Shown in pieces: positions 39,737 to 47,715 of a stretch of DNA of 64,000 bases. Made by a program: the position numbers and the translations under genes. The notes below the pieces were generated by a model. That model was not told where the DNA came from and searched no databases. It saw only the letters and a list, made by a program, of their open reading frames with translations. How positions within the stretch are numbered: the first letter of the stretch is position 1; each line of letters opens with the position of its first letter. Source of the stretch: an uncultured Oscillibacter sp. (GTDB lineage: Bacteria > Bacillota > Clostridia > Oscillospirales > Oscillospiraceae); NCBI RefSeq assembly GCF_900546705.1, contig NZ_URDP01000004.1, positions 11,925-75,924 on the forward strand. Reading direction: 5' to 3'.

Positions 39737-40909
39737 ATGGCTGATTACAAAAATGGAGATACCGCCAGTTGGGACTCCGAACAGGTCCGTCGTTCCCAGA
39801 GCGAATCTTCGGCGCGGCGCTCCCAGGATGCCCAGCCCCCCGCACACCGGCGCCGCCGGAAAAGACGGCGCTTCAACCCGCTGACGTATATTTTATTCGT
39901 GCTGGTCACCTCGGCCATTCTGGCGGGAGTGGGCTGGCTGCTGATCAATGACCTGTGCGCGTTCAACAAAGAGGATATCACCGCCACCATTGAGGTGACT
40001 GCGGATGACTCCATCGGTTCCATTGCCGACAAGCTCCATGACGCGGGGCTGATTGAGTATAAGTGGTTCTTCCGGCTCTTTGCCACCATCGCGGACGCCA
40101 AGGACAAGATCGGTACCGGCACTTATGAGCTCAATACCGACATGGATTACCGGGCGCTGATTGTGGGCATGCACAACTCCTCCGGCAACCTCAACTCCGA
40201 TACCGTTCGGGTCACCATCCCGGAGGGGTATACGGTCAGTCAGATCATCAAGCTCCTGGCTGAAAACGGTGTCAACACCGAGGAAAACCTGCTGGAGGCC
40301 GCCAAGACCGCCAACTTCGATTACGATTATATCGACAACAGCTCTGAGGACATCAGCCGCCTGGAGGGCTATCTCTTCCCGGACACCTACGATTTCTACC
40401 TGAATGAGAAGGCATCCAGTGCTCTGAACCGGCTCATCAAGAACTTCAACAGCAAGCTCGACGATGATCTGCTGGCCCAGGCGAAGGCCCGGGGCTATAG
40501 CCTGAAGGACATCATCACCATCGCCTCCCTGATTGAAAAGGAGACGGACGGCACCGATCAGGCCAAGATCGCCTCTGTGATCTACAACCGTCTGGAGGGC
40601 TCCGGTGACAAGGGCGGCACCTACGGCCTGCTGCAGATCGACGCGTCGCTGCTGTATGCGCTGCCGGATCACACAGGTCCCATCACCAACGAGGACAAGC
40701 AGGTGGACTCCAAGTACAACCTCTACAAGTACGCAGGTCTGCCGCCCACGCCCATTGCCAACCCCGGCCTTGCCTCCATTGAGGCCGCGCTGCAGCCGGA
40801 GGACACCAACTACTATTACTATGCTCTGGGCAAAGACGGAAAGCATCACTTCTCCACCACTCTGGCCGAGCACAACGCGTTTTTGAACAGTGGTGACTAT
40901 GCCGGGTAA
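39737..40909 (+). CDS. mltG: Endolytic murein transglycosylase MltG (YceG-like)
   Basis: Cuts nascent peptidoglycan glycan strands at the membrane. The basic cytoplasmic head (RRRRKRRRFN) precedes one membrane helix at about residues 52-72. The YceG domain has IASLIEKETDG with the catalytic Glu, VIYNRLE, and the signature YAGLPPTPIANPGLASIEAA near the C-terminus. The product is 390 aa. ATG at 39737 follows AGGAGG. The U32 gene starts 11 bp before its stop. Confidence 0.93.
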   Translation: MADYKNGDTASWDSEQVRRSQSESSARRSQDAQPPAHRRRRKRRRFNPLTYILFVLVTSAILAGVGWLLINDLCAFNKEDITATIEVTADDSIGSIADKLHDAGLIEYKWFFRLFATIADAKDKIGTGTYELNTDMDYRALIVGMHNSSGNLNSDTVRVTIPEGYTVSQIIKLLAENGVNTEENLLEAAKTANFDYDYIDNSSEDISRLEGYLFPDTYDFYLNEKASSALNRLIKNFNSKLDDDLLAQAKARGYSLKDIITIASLIEKETDGTDQAKIASVIYNRLEGSGDKGGTYGLLQIDASLLYALPDHTGPITNEDKQVDSKYNLYKYAGLPPTPIANPGLASIEAALQPEDTNYYYYALGKDGKHHFSTTLAEHNAFLNSGDYAG

Positions 40910-42128
40910 ATGGAACAAGCCGGAGCTGCTGGCGCCGGCGGGAGATATGGAACGGCTGAAAATGGCCGTACTCTACGGAGCGGACGCCGTGTACCTGGCC
41001 GGCACGGATTTTGGTATGCGGGCGTTTGCCGGGAACTTTTCCCCGGAGCAGCTGCCGCAGGCGGTGGACTTTGCCCACCGCCACGGCGTCCGGGTGCACT
41101 GCACCATCAATACCATGCCCCGCAACGACGAGATTGTCCGGCTGCCGGAGCATCTGGAGCGCCTGGCGGACGCCGGGGTGGACGCCCTGATCGTGGCGGA
41201 TCTGGGCGCGTTCACCATGGCGGGGAAGTATGCCCCCAAGTGCCAGCGCCATATCTCCACCCAGGCCAGCATCTGCAATTATGAGACCGCCCGGGCCTGG
41301 TATGACCTGGGCGCCTCCCGGGTGATTCTGGCCAGGGAACTGAGCCTTGCAGAGATCCGCACCATCCGGGAAAAGACGCCGGATGCGCTGGAAATCGAGG
41401 CGTTTGTCCACGGCGCCATGTGCGTGAGCTACTCCGGGCGCTGCCTGCTGTCCAACTACATGACCGGGCGGGACTCCAGCCGGGGTGCCTGTGCCCAGCC
41501 CTGCCGCTATCAGTACGCCCTGATGGAGGAAAAGCGCCCGGGCGAATATTTCCCCATTGAGGAGGATGCGCAGGGCACTTACATCTTGAATTCCCGGGAC
41601 ATGTGCATGATCGACCACCTGGACGATCTGATGGACGCGGGACTTTCCAGCCTGAAAATCGAGGGCCGGGCCAAGTCCGCCTATTACGCAGCCATTGTCA
41701 CCGGTGCATACCGCCACTGTCTGGACGCAGCGGCGGAGGGCCTCCCTCTGCCGCAGGCCTGGCGGGATGAGGTGGAGCATGTGAGCCACCGTCCCTATTC
41801 CACCGGGTTTTACTACGGCGCGCCGGGCCAGTATTACGACAATTCCCGCTATATCAGGGAGTGGCAAGTGGTTGCACTTGTCACAGACTGCGACAGTGAG
41901 GGAAACGCCACGCTCTCTTTGCGCAATAAATTCCGGGTGGGGGACACCGTGGAGCTGGTGGGGCCGGACACGGCGCCGTTTTCCATGGAGGTTCCGCCCA
42001 TGTACGACGGGGAAGGTGCGCCGCTGGAGGAGCCCCGCACCCCCCAGATGGTTTTCCGTATGAAACTGCCGCGGCCCGTGCCGGCGTTCACGCTGGTGCG
42101 TCACGCGGTGGATCTGTCCGCCAAATGA
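40899..42128 (+). CDS. U32 peptidase family protein (TrhP/YegQ type)
   Basis: The 409-residue protein opens with KPELLAPAGDMERLKMAVLYGADAVYLAG (quoted by its first part, KPELLAPAGDMERLK), the U32 start. The cluster-binding cysteines appear as CVSYSGRCLLS and GACAQPCRYQY near residues 176-208. Characterised relatives (TrhP, RlhA, UbiU/V) are oxygen-independent hydroxylases of tRNA, rRNA or ubiquinone rather than proteases, so tRNA uridine hydroxylation is the most likely role. ATG 40899 overlaps mltG by 11 bp. Confidence 0.9.
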   Translation: MPGKWNKPELLAPAGDMERLKMAVLYGADAVYLAGTDFGMRAFAGNFSPEQLPQAVDFAHRHGVRVHCTINTMPRNDEIVRLPEHLERLADAGVDALIVADLGAFTMAGKYAPKCQRHISTQASICNYETARAWYDLGASRVILARELSLAEIRTIREKTPDALEIEAFVHGAMCVSYSGRCLLSNYMTGRDSSRGACAQPCRYQYALMEEKRPGEYFPIEEDAQGTYILNSRDMCMIDHLDDLMDAGLSSLKIEGRAKSAYYAAIVTGAYRHCLDAAAEGLPLPQAWRDEVEHVSHRPYSTGFYYGAPGQYYDNSRYIREWQVVALVTDCDSEGNATLSLRNKFRVGDTVELVGPDTAPFSMEVPPMYDGEGAPLEEPRTPQMVFRMKLPRPVPAFTLVRHAVDLSAK

Positions 42129-42144
42129 GGAGAAAGAGGTCATT

Positions 42145-43542
42145 ATGAACGCTGATGTTGTGATTGTCGGTGCCGGCCCCGCCGGAATTTTCACCGCTCT
42201 GGAGATGATCAAAAAGGGGAGCCGCCAGAAGATCATCATGGTGGAAAAGGGGCAGAGCGTGGAAAACCGCCACTGTCCCAAGGACAAGACGAAAAAGTGC
42301 ATGAACTGCAAGCCCTACTGCCACATTACCACCGGTTTTTCCGGCGCGGGTGCCTTTTCCGACGGCAAGCTCTCCCTGAGCTACGAGGTGGGCGGCGACC
42401 TGCCCACGCTGATCGGGGAGGAGCTGGCCCAGGAGACCATTCACTATGCCGATCAGATCTATCTGGAGTTCGGCGCGGATACCCACATTGAGGGGTTGGA
42501 GCACGAGGCCGAGCGCAAAGAGATCCGCAAGCGCGCCATCCAGGCGGGCCTCAAGCTGGTGGACTGCCCCATCCGTCACATGGGCACCGAGCGGGCCCAG
42601 GCCATCTATCTGGGTATTGAGCGTTTTTTGCAGGAGCACGGTGTGGAGCTGCTGTTCGGCTACGAGTGCAGCAATCTGATCCTGGAAGACGAGGTGTGTC
42701 GGGGCGTGTCCGTCTCCAACGGCAAGAAGGACCTGGAGATCTACGCCAAACACACGGTGGTGGCTACCGGCCGCCGGGGCGCGGACTGGCTGGAAAAGCT
42801 CTGCGCCGAGCACAACATTGCCCACGCCCCCGGTACCGTGGACATCGGTGTCCGGGTGGAGGTACGCAATGAAATCATGGAGACCGTCAACCGGGTGCTC
42901 TATGAATCCAAGCTGGTGGGCTATCCCAAGCCCTTCAAGAACAAGGTCCGCACCTTCTGCCAGAATCCCGGCGGCTTTGTCAGCCAGGAAAACTACGACA
43001 ATGACCTGGCGGTGGTGAACGGCCACTCCTATAAGGATCTCAAGACCGACAACACCAACCTGGCCATTCTCTGCTCCCACAACTTCTCCGTGCCCTTCAA
43101 TCAGCCCATTGCCTACGCCCAGAAAGTAGGTGAGCTGACCAACATGCTGGCAAACGGCCACATTCTGGTGCAGCGGTTCGGGGACATTCTGGACGGCAAG
43201 CGCACCTGGCAGAAGGAGCTGGCCCAGTCCAACCTGCGGCCCACGCTGCCCGATGCCGTAGCCGGTGACATTACCGCCGCCATGCCCTACCGGGCCATGA
43301 TCAATATCATCAATTTCATTCAGGCCATGGACTGCGTGGTGCCGGGCTTTGCCTCCCAGGAGACACTGCTCTACTCTCCGGAGCTGAAGTTCTACTCCAA
43401 CCGGGTGAAGATGGACGCAGACTTTAATACCAGTCTCCAGGGGCTCCACTGCCTGGGCGACAGCTCCGGCTGGACCCGCGGGCTGATGATGGCCTCCGTC
43501 ATGGGTACCCTGATGGGCCGCAAGATCGCTGAAGAAGGCTAA
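42145..43542 (+). CDS. FAD-dependent dehydrogenase (COG2509 type)
   Basis: The 465-residue flavoprotein has an N-terminal dinucleotide-binding motif VIVGAGPAGIFTALEM (residues 5-20), the C-terminal FAD motif LHCLGDSSGWTRGLMMA, and an unusual cysteine set CPKDKTKKCMNCKPYC at about residues 41-56 followed by GFSGAGAFSDGKLSLS. This combination marks the uncharacterised COG2509 dehydrogenases. Cys spacing (x8, x2, x3) could hold an iron-sulfur cluster, which is inference. It follows the U32 gene by 16 bp. Substrate unknown. Confidence 0.88.
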   Translation: MNADVVIVGAGPAGIFTALEMIKKGSRQKIIMVEKGQSVENRHCPKDKTKKCMNCKPYCHITTGFSGAGAFSDGKLSLSYEVGGDLPTLIGEELAQETIHYADQIYLEFGADTHIEGLEHEAERKEIRKRAIQAGLKLVDCPIRHMGTERAQAIYLGIERFLQEHGVELLFGYECSNLILEDEVCRGVSVSNGKKDLEIYAKHTVVATGRRGADWLEKLCAEHNIAHAPGTVDIGVRVEVRNEIMETVNRVLYESKLVGYPKPFKNKVRTFCQNPGGFVSQENYDNDLAVVNGHSYKDLKTDNTNLAILCSHNFSVPFNQPIAYAQKVGELTNMLANGHILVQRFGDILDGKRTWQKELAQSNLRPTLPDAVAGDITAAMPYRAMINIINFIQAMDCVVPGFASQETLLYSPELKFYSNRVKMDADFNTSLQGLHCLGDSSGWTRGLMMASVMGTLMGRKIAEEG

Positions 43543-43544
43543 GC

Positions 43545-43580
43545 AAAAAGACACCGGGAAATTTTCCCGGTGTCTTTTTT
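43545..43580 (+). terminator. Terminator after the mltG-U32-FAD unit
   Basis: A 14-bp stem (43547-43560 with 43564-43577) with T-run. Confidence 0.85.
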
Positions 43581-43715
43581 GCCCCTGCTGCCAGAAACAG
43601 GCGGACCGGTTCGTTTTTTCAGTGAACGGCGCCGGGAAAGGAGTGGATCGAAACGGAACAAATCACATATACCGAACAAGAGGCGGAGGCCGTCGTACGC
43701 CGGTGGGCCGACACG

Positions 43716-44168
43716 GTGCTTCGCCTTGGCTATACCTGGACAGGCAGCATCCAGGACGCACAGGACGTGTGCCAGACCGTGCTTTTGAAGCTGCTGACCA
43801 ATCCATGCCGGTTCTCCGAGGAACGGCTGGAGCGGGCCTGGGTGATCCGGGTGACCATCAATTGCTGCAAGGACCTGAAAAAATCCGCCTGGCACCGGCG
43901 GCATGTCCCCCTGGAGGAGGCAGCCTGCCGTGCTGCCGCCTTCGTGCCGCCGGAAGGAGAGAGCCCCGTTTTGCAGGCGGTGCAGTCCCTGCCGGCAAAG
44001 TACCGGCAGGCCATTTACCTGCGATATTATGAAGAATACACCGTGGAGGAGATCGCCGGCGTGATGGGCTGCCGGCCCAGTCAGGTCAGTACCTATCTCT
44101 ACCGGGGCAAGGCAAAGCTCCGCACGGCGCTGGGAGGTAGCTATGAACGAGCATGCTTATCGGAATGA
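43716..44168 (+). CDS. ECF-type RNA polymerase sigma factor (start unusual)
   Basis: Sigma-70 region 2 is TGSIQDAQDVCQTVLLKLL and region 4 is YTVEEIAGVMGCRPSQVSTY with YRGKAKLR. The coordinates give the first canonical start (GTG 43716), but conserved-looking sequence continues in frame upstream (TEQEAEAVVRRWADTVLRLG) to about 43650, where AAAGGAG lies before it. No ATG, GTG or TTG exists there, only ATC (43647) and ACG (43653). So the true start is non-canonical or a frameshift is present. The 3-prime end overlaps the anti-sigma gene by 26 bp. Confidence 0.85.
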   Translation: MLRLGYTWTGSIQDAQDVCQTVLLKLLTNPCRFSEERLERAWVIRVTINCCKDLKKSAWHRRHVPLEEAACRAAAFVPPEGESPVLQAVQSLPAKYRQAIYLRYYEEYTVEEIAGVMGCRPSQVSTYLYRGKAKLRTALGGSYERACLSE

Positions 44169-45198
44169 ACTGGACCGGGTGTCCTACACGCCGGAGGGAC
44201 GGGACGCCCTGGTGGCCGCGCTGATGCACCGGGAAGACGCAGCGCAGAAGGGCCGTCGGGTCTGGACGCGGCGGTGGGCAGCGGCCGCCGTGGCGGCAGC
44301 GCTGCTGGTAGGTACGGCTGCCGCCGCCTCTGTATCCTTGTGGGACCGCTATTTCGGTACCCTGACAGATGAGGAGCGCTCCGTGGTGGAATCCCTCTCC
44401 GGCACGCTTCCCGCAGCCGTCACCAGCAACGGCACTACTATGACGCCCCTGTCCGCCTTTGGGGACGGGACGTCCTTCTACCTCCTATTGGAGGTCACTG
44501 CACCGGAGGGAACGGAATTTTCTTCCGGCGAAAATTACGCCCTCTTCGGGAATGGCTTTGATCCCGACCACCGGGCCTGTCTGCTGGAGCAGGACGGCAC
44601 CCAGATGGAGGACGTCTCTTATTCCATCGATGCTTCCTGGATGGAAGTGTCCGAGACAGAGCAAAACAAGCTGTCCATGGTGGTCTCCGTTACCGCAAGC
44701 GAATCCATCGATGGGAAAACCCTGCACATCCCGGGCCTCTGGCTCCAGGAAAACGCCGTGGTGACCGGAAGCTGGGATTTCCCGCTCTCCGCCCGGATGG
44801 GCAGCGCCGGTGCCGTGGAAGTGGACGCCGCCGGCACTACCACCAGCTGGATCGGCGGCACGCTGACATTGGAGACCCTGCGCGTTTCGCCCCTGGGGCT
44901 TACCATGACCTACCGCTATGATCCGGAAGAGCTGCGGGCACTGGAAGAGCGCGAGGCGGCGCAGTCCAACATGGTCGTTACGGCAGAGGACGGCAGCCTG
45001 GTGCCCATGATGGTGGACTATATTCCCTCTGCCCAGATCTCCCTGATGCTGCGGGACGGAAGCCAGGTCCGTGAGGGCGGCGCATTCATGGGCGGCCAGG
45101 ATGACCTGCAGACGCTCAGCACCACCTTCGAGCGGCCGGTGGACTTGTCCTCTGTGGATTATATTCTCTGGGGAGATACCAAGATCCCGCTTTTTTAA
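44143..45198 (+). CDS. DUF4179-type membrane anti-sigma factor
   Basis: The 351-residue protein has a short cytoplasmic head (residues 1-44), one membrane helix (WAAAAVAAALLVGTAAAASV, about 45-64) and an extracellular domain of about 285 residues with DUF4179 character (LTDEERSVVESLSGT, then beta-rich). Its start overlaps the sigma factor stop region, the usual arrangement of an ECF sigma factor and its membrane inhibitor. The extracellular signal is unknown. Confidence 0.85.
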   Translation: MNEHAYRNELDRVSYTPEGRDALVAALMHREDAAQKGRRVWTRRWAAAAVAAALLVGTAAAASVSLWDRYFGTLTDEERSVVESLSGTLPAAVTSNGTTMTPLSAFGDGTSFYLLLEVTAPEGTEFSSGENYALFGNGFDPDHRACLLEQDGTQMEDVSYSIDASWMEVSETEQNKLSMVVSVTASESIDGKTLHIPGLWLQENAVVTGSWDFPLSARMGSAGAVEVDAAGTTTSWIGGTLTLETLRVSPLGLTMTYRYDPEELRALEEREAAQSNMVVTAEDGSLVPMMVDYIPSAQISLMLRDGSQVREGGAFMGGQDDLQTLSTTFERPVDLSSVDYILWGDTKIPLF

Positions 45199-45206
45199 GC
45201 GGGGGA

Positions 45207-45234
45207 GAGGGCGGCGTCTGCCGCCCTCTTTTTT
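45207..45234 (+). terminator. Terminator after the sigma/anti-sigma pair
   Basis: A 9-bp perfect stem (45207-45215 with 45220-45228) is followed by six T. Confidence 0.85.
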
Positions 45235-45397
45235 GCGTACGCGGTGCTTATGCGGGAAAGCCGTCCCCATCCAGGCTGGACCCATTGGCCCGCAAGGCCT
45301 GCAACCTGCAGTTGACAAATTGCCATGCGCTCCGTTCTTGCCACGGCGGCCGAAATGGCGTATCCTGTGACCAGTTCAGAGAAGGCGAGGAACCAAT

Positions 45398-46033
45398 ATG
45401 CAGTTTTATGAAAAGCTGACGGAGCTGAGGCGGAAGGCGGGACTTTCCCAGGAGCAGCTGGCGGACCGGCTGGGCGTCACCCGGCAGTCCGTCAGCAAGT
45501 GGGAGTCCGGCGCAGCCATGCCGGAGCTGGGAAAGCTCATTGCCCTGTCGGAGCTGTTCGGCGTCAGCATCGACTATCTGGTCAAAGAAGAGAACGTTTC
45601 CGATCCGCTGGCGGAAGGGCAGGGGAGCAGCTGCTCTGCCCGGGTGGAGGAAAAGCTGGACACCCTGGCGCGGGATTACCGACGCAGCTTCGGCCCGGTC
45701 TTTCAGTATACCAGCCATCGCACCCTGCTCGGTCTTCCCCTGGTCAGCATCCGGTTCGGGCACGACCGGCACCCAACCCGGTACAATACCGCTGTGGGGA
45801 TCGTGGCCATCGGGAATTTTTCCGTGGGAGTGGTCAGCGTGGGACTGATCTCCGCAGGGGTGGTAAGCATAGGCATGATCGCCCTGGGTCTGGCGGCGGT
45901 GGGCATGGTTTCCGTCGGCGGGGCAGCCATCGGTCTTAGCGCCATGGGGATCTGGAGCTACGGCATCTCGGCACTTGGTTGGAAGTCGGCGGCAGGAGTC
46001 GCTGCCGTATCGGGAGACAGTCCATTGCCCTGA
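45398..46033 (+). CDS. XRE-family regulator with Gly-pentapeptide solenoid tail
   Basis: The 211-residue protein has an N-terminal helix-turn-helix (LTELRRKAGLSQEQLADRLG, then VTRQSVSKWESG) and an acidic linker to about residue 100. From about residue 131 it has fourteen tandem five-residue units with Gly at position 4 (pattern hydrophobic-[S/A]-hydrophobic-G-hydrophobic, e.g. VSVGL, ISAGV, VSIGM, IALGL). Such a period predicts a beta-solenoid or membrane-associated stack rather than ordinary helices. GGCGAGGAA precedes the ATG. The 160 bp upstream contain only a weak TTGACA and no further gene. Confidence 0.85.
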   Translation: MQFYEKLTELRRKAGLSQEQLADRLGVTRQSVSKWESGAAMPELGKLIALSELFGVSIDYLVKEENVSDPLAEGQGSSCSARVEEKLDTLARDYRRSFGPVFQYTSHRTLLGLPLVSIRFGHDRHPTRYNTAVGIVAIGNFSVGVVSVGLISAGVVSIGMIALGLAAVGMVSVGGAAIGLSAMGIWSYGISALGWKSAAGVAAVSGDSPLP

Positions 46034-46055
46034 TATGCTCTGATTTTATGAGAAA

Positions 46056-46086
46056 TAAAAAAGGACGGCTTAGCCGTCCTTTTTTA
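46056..46086. terminator. Bidirectional terminator between XRE and DUF5662 genes
   Basis: An AAGGACGGCT/AGCCGTCCTT stem flanked by A6 and T6 runs between two convergent genes. Confidence 0.85.
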
Positions 46087-46617
46087 TTTCCTTCCCAGGA
46101 TCTCCCGCCGGATGTATGCAAAGGCCGCATCTTCGCCCTCGTCCCGCAGCGTACGCAGCATGGCCTCCAGCAGCGCCGCGGTGGCAGGGTGGAGCAGCAG
46201 CCGCTTTTTCTGTCCCCGGAGGAAAAACGCATAGGGGTCCCCCGGGTCAAACTGGTCGCCCCGATAGACCTTGCTGGCAGCCAGACGGTCGCAGAACATC
46301 TCCGCCACATATTTTTTCGGCATCTCCACGCCGGTGATGCCCTCGCCGTTTAACCCGTAGTCTGTCCAGTATTCAAAGTGGTGCCGGTTGCGTCCCTTGT
46401 GGTGCAGCCACGAAGCGCTGTACCCGTGGGCCTTGCGCTGAGCATCGTTGGGACTGTGATCTCCCTGAAAATATTTCGCACCCGCCCAGAACTCCACCGG
46501 AGAGTATTTGGAAAGATCGTGGGTCAGGCCCTGCCAGTAAAGCCCCAGCCGGAAGCAGTATTTCCGCACCAGCGCCCGGTGGCGATGCACGGTTTTCAAA
46601 TGTGCCCAGAAATGCAA
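46084..46617 (-). CDS. DUF5662 family protein
   Basis: The 177-residue protein matches DUF5662: WAHLKTVHRHRALVRKYCF, then YWQGLTHDLSKYSPVEF and HKGRNRHHFEYWTDY. The many conserved His and Asp (HDLSKYSP, HHKGRNRHH) recall HD-type metal hydrolases, which is inference. I chose TTG at 46617 since GAGGTG lies 6 nt upstream; an ATG at 46647 is only 2 bp from a TATACT -10 box and would precede the transcript. Function unknown. Confidence 0.8.
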   Translation of the reverse strand: MHFWAHLKTVHRHRALVRKYCFRLGLYWQGLTHDLSKYSPVEFWAGAKYFQGDHSPNDAQRKAHGYSASWLHHKGRNRHHFEYWTDYGLNGEGITGVEMPKKYVAEMFCDRLAASKVYRGDQFDPGDPYAFFLRGQKKRLLLHPATAALLEAMLRTLRDEGEDAAFAYIRREILGRK

Positions 46618-46734
46618 CTCGGTCACCTCGATGTCAGTTTTGCCCATTCAGTATAGCACACCGGACGGAAAAAAACGAGAGCGTTTTTGCATGGAATCTC
46701 AGGCTTCGGTCAAACTAGCCGGGAGGTGTTGTGT

Positions 46735-47166
46735 TTGGAGAGTGGTATTTTCGGATGCCCGCCCCAGTGGCTGCCGTTTCTGCCGCCCGGCGTCCGCTGT
46801 CCCAGGTCGGAGTGTCTGCACGGGTCCGCATGGGAACTGCTGGCCCTGACGCCGGAGGGCGTCCGCCGGATTTCCGGCAGGGCGGTCCGCTGCCGGCGCC
46901 TGCTGCTGCCGGGAGACTGTCCCGCCCCGATTCCGGCGCACAGCGTAATCTCTTACGGACTCTCTCCCCGGGACAGCCTGACGCTCTCCGGTCTGCGAGA
47001 ACCGGTGCTGTGCATTCAGCGTACACTGCCGGGGCCGGACGGGGCACCGCTGGAACCCCAGGAGATCCCGCTTCCGTCACTGCCGGGACCGCCGGAGGCT
47101 GTACTGGGCCTTTTGGGCCTTCGGTTGTTGCTGATGCCACTGACAAAGGCGCTGTTTCTGGAGTAA
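46735..47166 (+). CDS. Hypothetical protein (143 aa, TTG start)
   Basis: The frame starts at TTG 46735, 6 nt after GGGAGGTG. It is rich in Pro, Leu and Arg, with CPPQWLPFLPPGVRCPRSEC near the N-terminus (three cysteines) and a hydrophobic C-terminus (LGLLGLRLLLMPLTKALF). No family is recognised and no membrane segment is certain. The next gene, a small Cys-rich membrane protein, follows after 24 bp. Codon choice is like the neighbours, supporting a real gene, but this is one of the weaker calls. Confidence 0.5.
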   Translation: MESGIFGCPPQWLPFLPPGVRCPRSECLHGSAWELLALTPEGVRRISGRAVRCRRLLLPGDCPAPIPAHSVISYGLSPRDSLTLSGLREPVLCIQRTLPGPDGAPLEPQEIPLPSLPGPPEAVLGLLGLRLLLMPLTKALFLE

Positions 47167-47190
47167 CATACACGAAAGGCGGTGAGAAGA

Positions 47191-47382
47191 ATGAACTGGT
47201 TCGAGATCGGGTTTCTGCTGTTTCTGGCAGCAGGGCTGTGGGGCGTGTTCCGGATTTTCTATCGGAGGGCGGGCGGCCCCACCCATTGCGTCTGCTGCGG
47301 AAAATGTACCGCCACGGGCGTATGCATTCTCACCGGCAGACCCGTGACGGATTCCGGCGAAAAAGCGCACGGTGGTTCTTGA
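47191..47382 (+). CDS. Small membrane protein with FeoB-associated-like Cys cluster
   Basis: The 63-residue protein has one membrane helix at residues 5-25 and then CVCCGKCTATGVC near residues 36-48, resembling FeoB-associated cysteine-rich membrane proteins, though no feoB is nearby. The ATG at 47191 follows GGCGGTGA. Its TGA stop is contained in the -35 box of the alaS leader promoter. Metal binding is inference. Confidence 0.65.
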   Translation: MNWFEIGFLLFLAAGLWGVFRIFYRRAGGPTHCVCCGKCTATGVCILTGRPVTDSGEKAHGGS

Positions 47383-47406
47383 CAAATTGGGCGAAAAGGA
47401 TATAAT
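47379..47406 (+). promoter_or_regulatory. SigA promoter of the alaS T-box transcript
   Basis: Consensus TTGACA (47379-47384), 16-bp spacer, TATAAT (47401-47406). The -35 holds the stop codon of the upstream gene, as at the valS leader. Confidence 0.9.
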
Positions 47407-47412
47407 GTCTTT

Positions 47413-47646
47413 GTCATAAGGAGAAAATCGCCGTGACAAAGCCAGCACTGCGAAACAGGCCCAAGCGAGAGGGGAACGGTGCAAGCCCCTTGCCCACGCC
47501 GCCGTGCAGCCACTTTGGAGCAGCCCGCGAGGAGCGGGACGGTTCATCCCCGTTACCGGATGGCTAAGATGTCCCCGCATGGGGAATAATTAGGGTGGTA
47601 CCGTGAAGCGAAGCCTTCGCCCCTAACATGGGGCGAAGGCTTTTTT
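47413..47646 (+). ncRNA. T-box leader, alanine-type
   Basis: Leader that controls alaS by sensing uncharged tRNA(Ala). The T-box core AGGGTGGTACCGTG is at 47592-47605. The specifier codon GCC (47509-47511) is followed 3 nt later by TTGGAG, the same spacing as the valine GTC in the leader at 14.7 kb. The terminator stem is 47613-47623 with 47630-47640, then six T. It lies 70 bp upstream of the alaS start. Confidence 0.93.
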
Positions 47647-47715
47647 GATGCTCCGACGGGCCGTCAACACACATGCAAATGGAATACCATCAACATATCT
47701 GAGGAGGAAGAAACC

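Noticed and set aside
45235..45397. 163-bp gap with a TTGACA and a partial palindrome.
   Set aside because: No -10 at a convincing distance and no reading frame; I see only the likely leader of the XRE gene.
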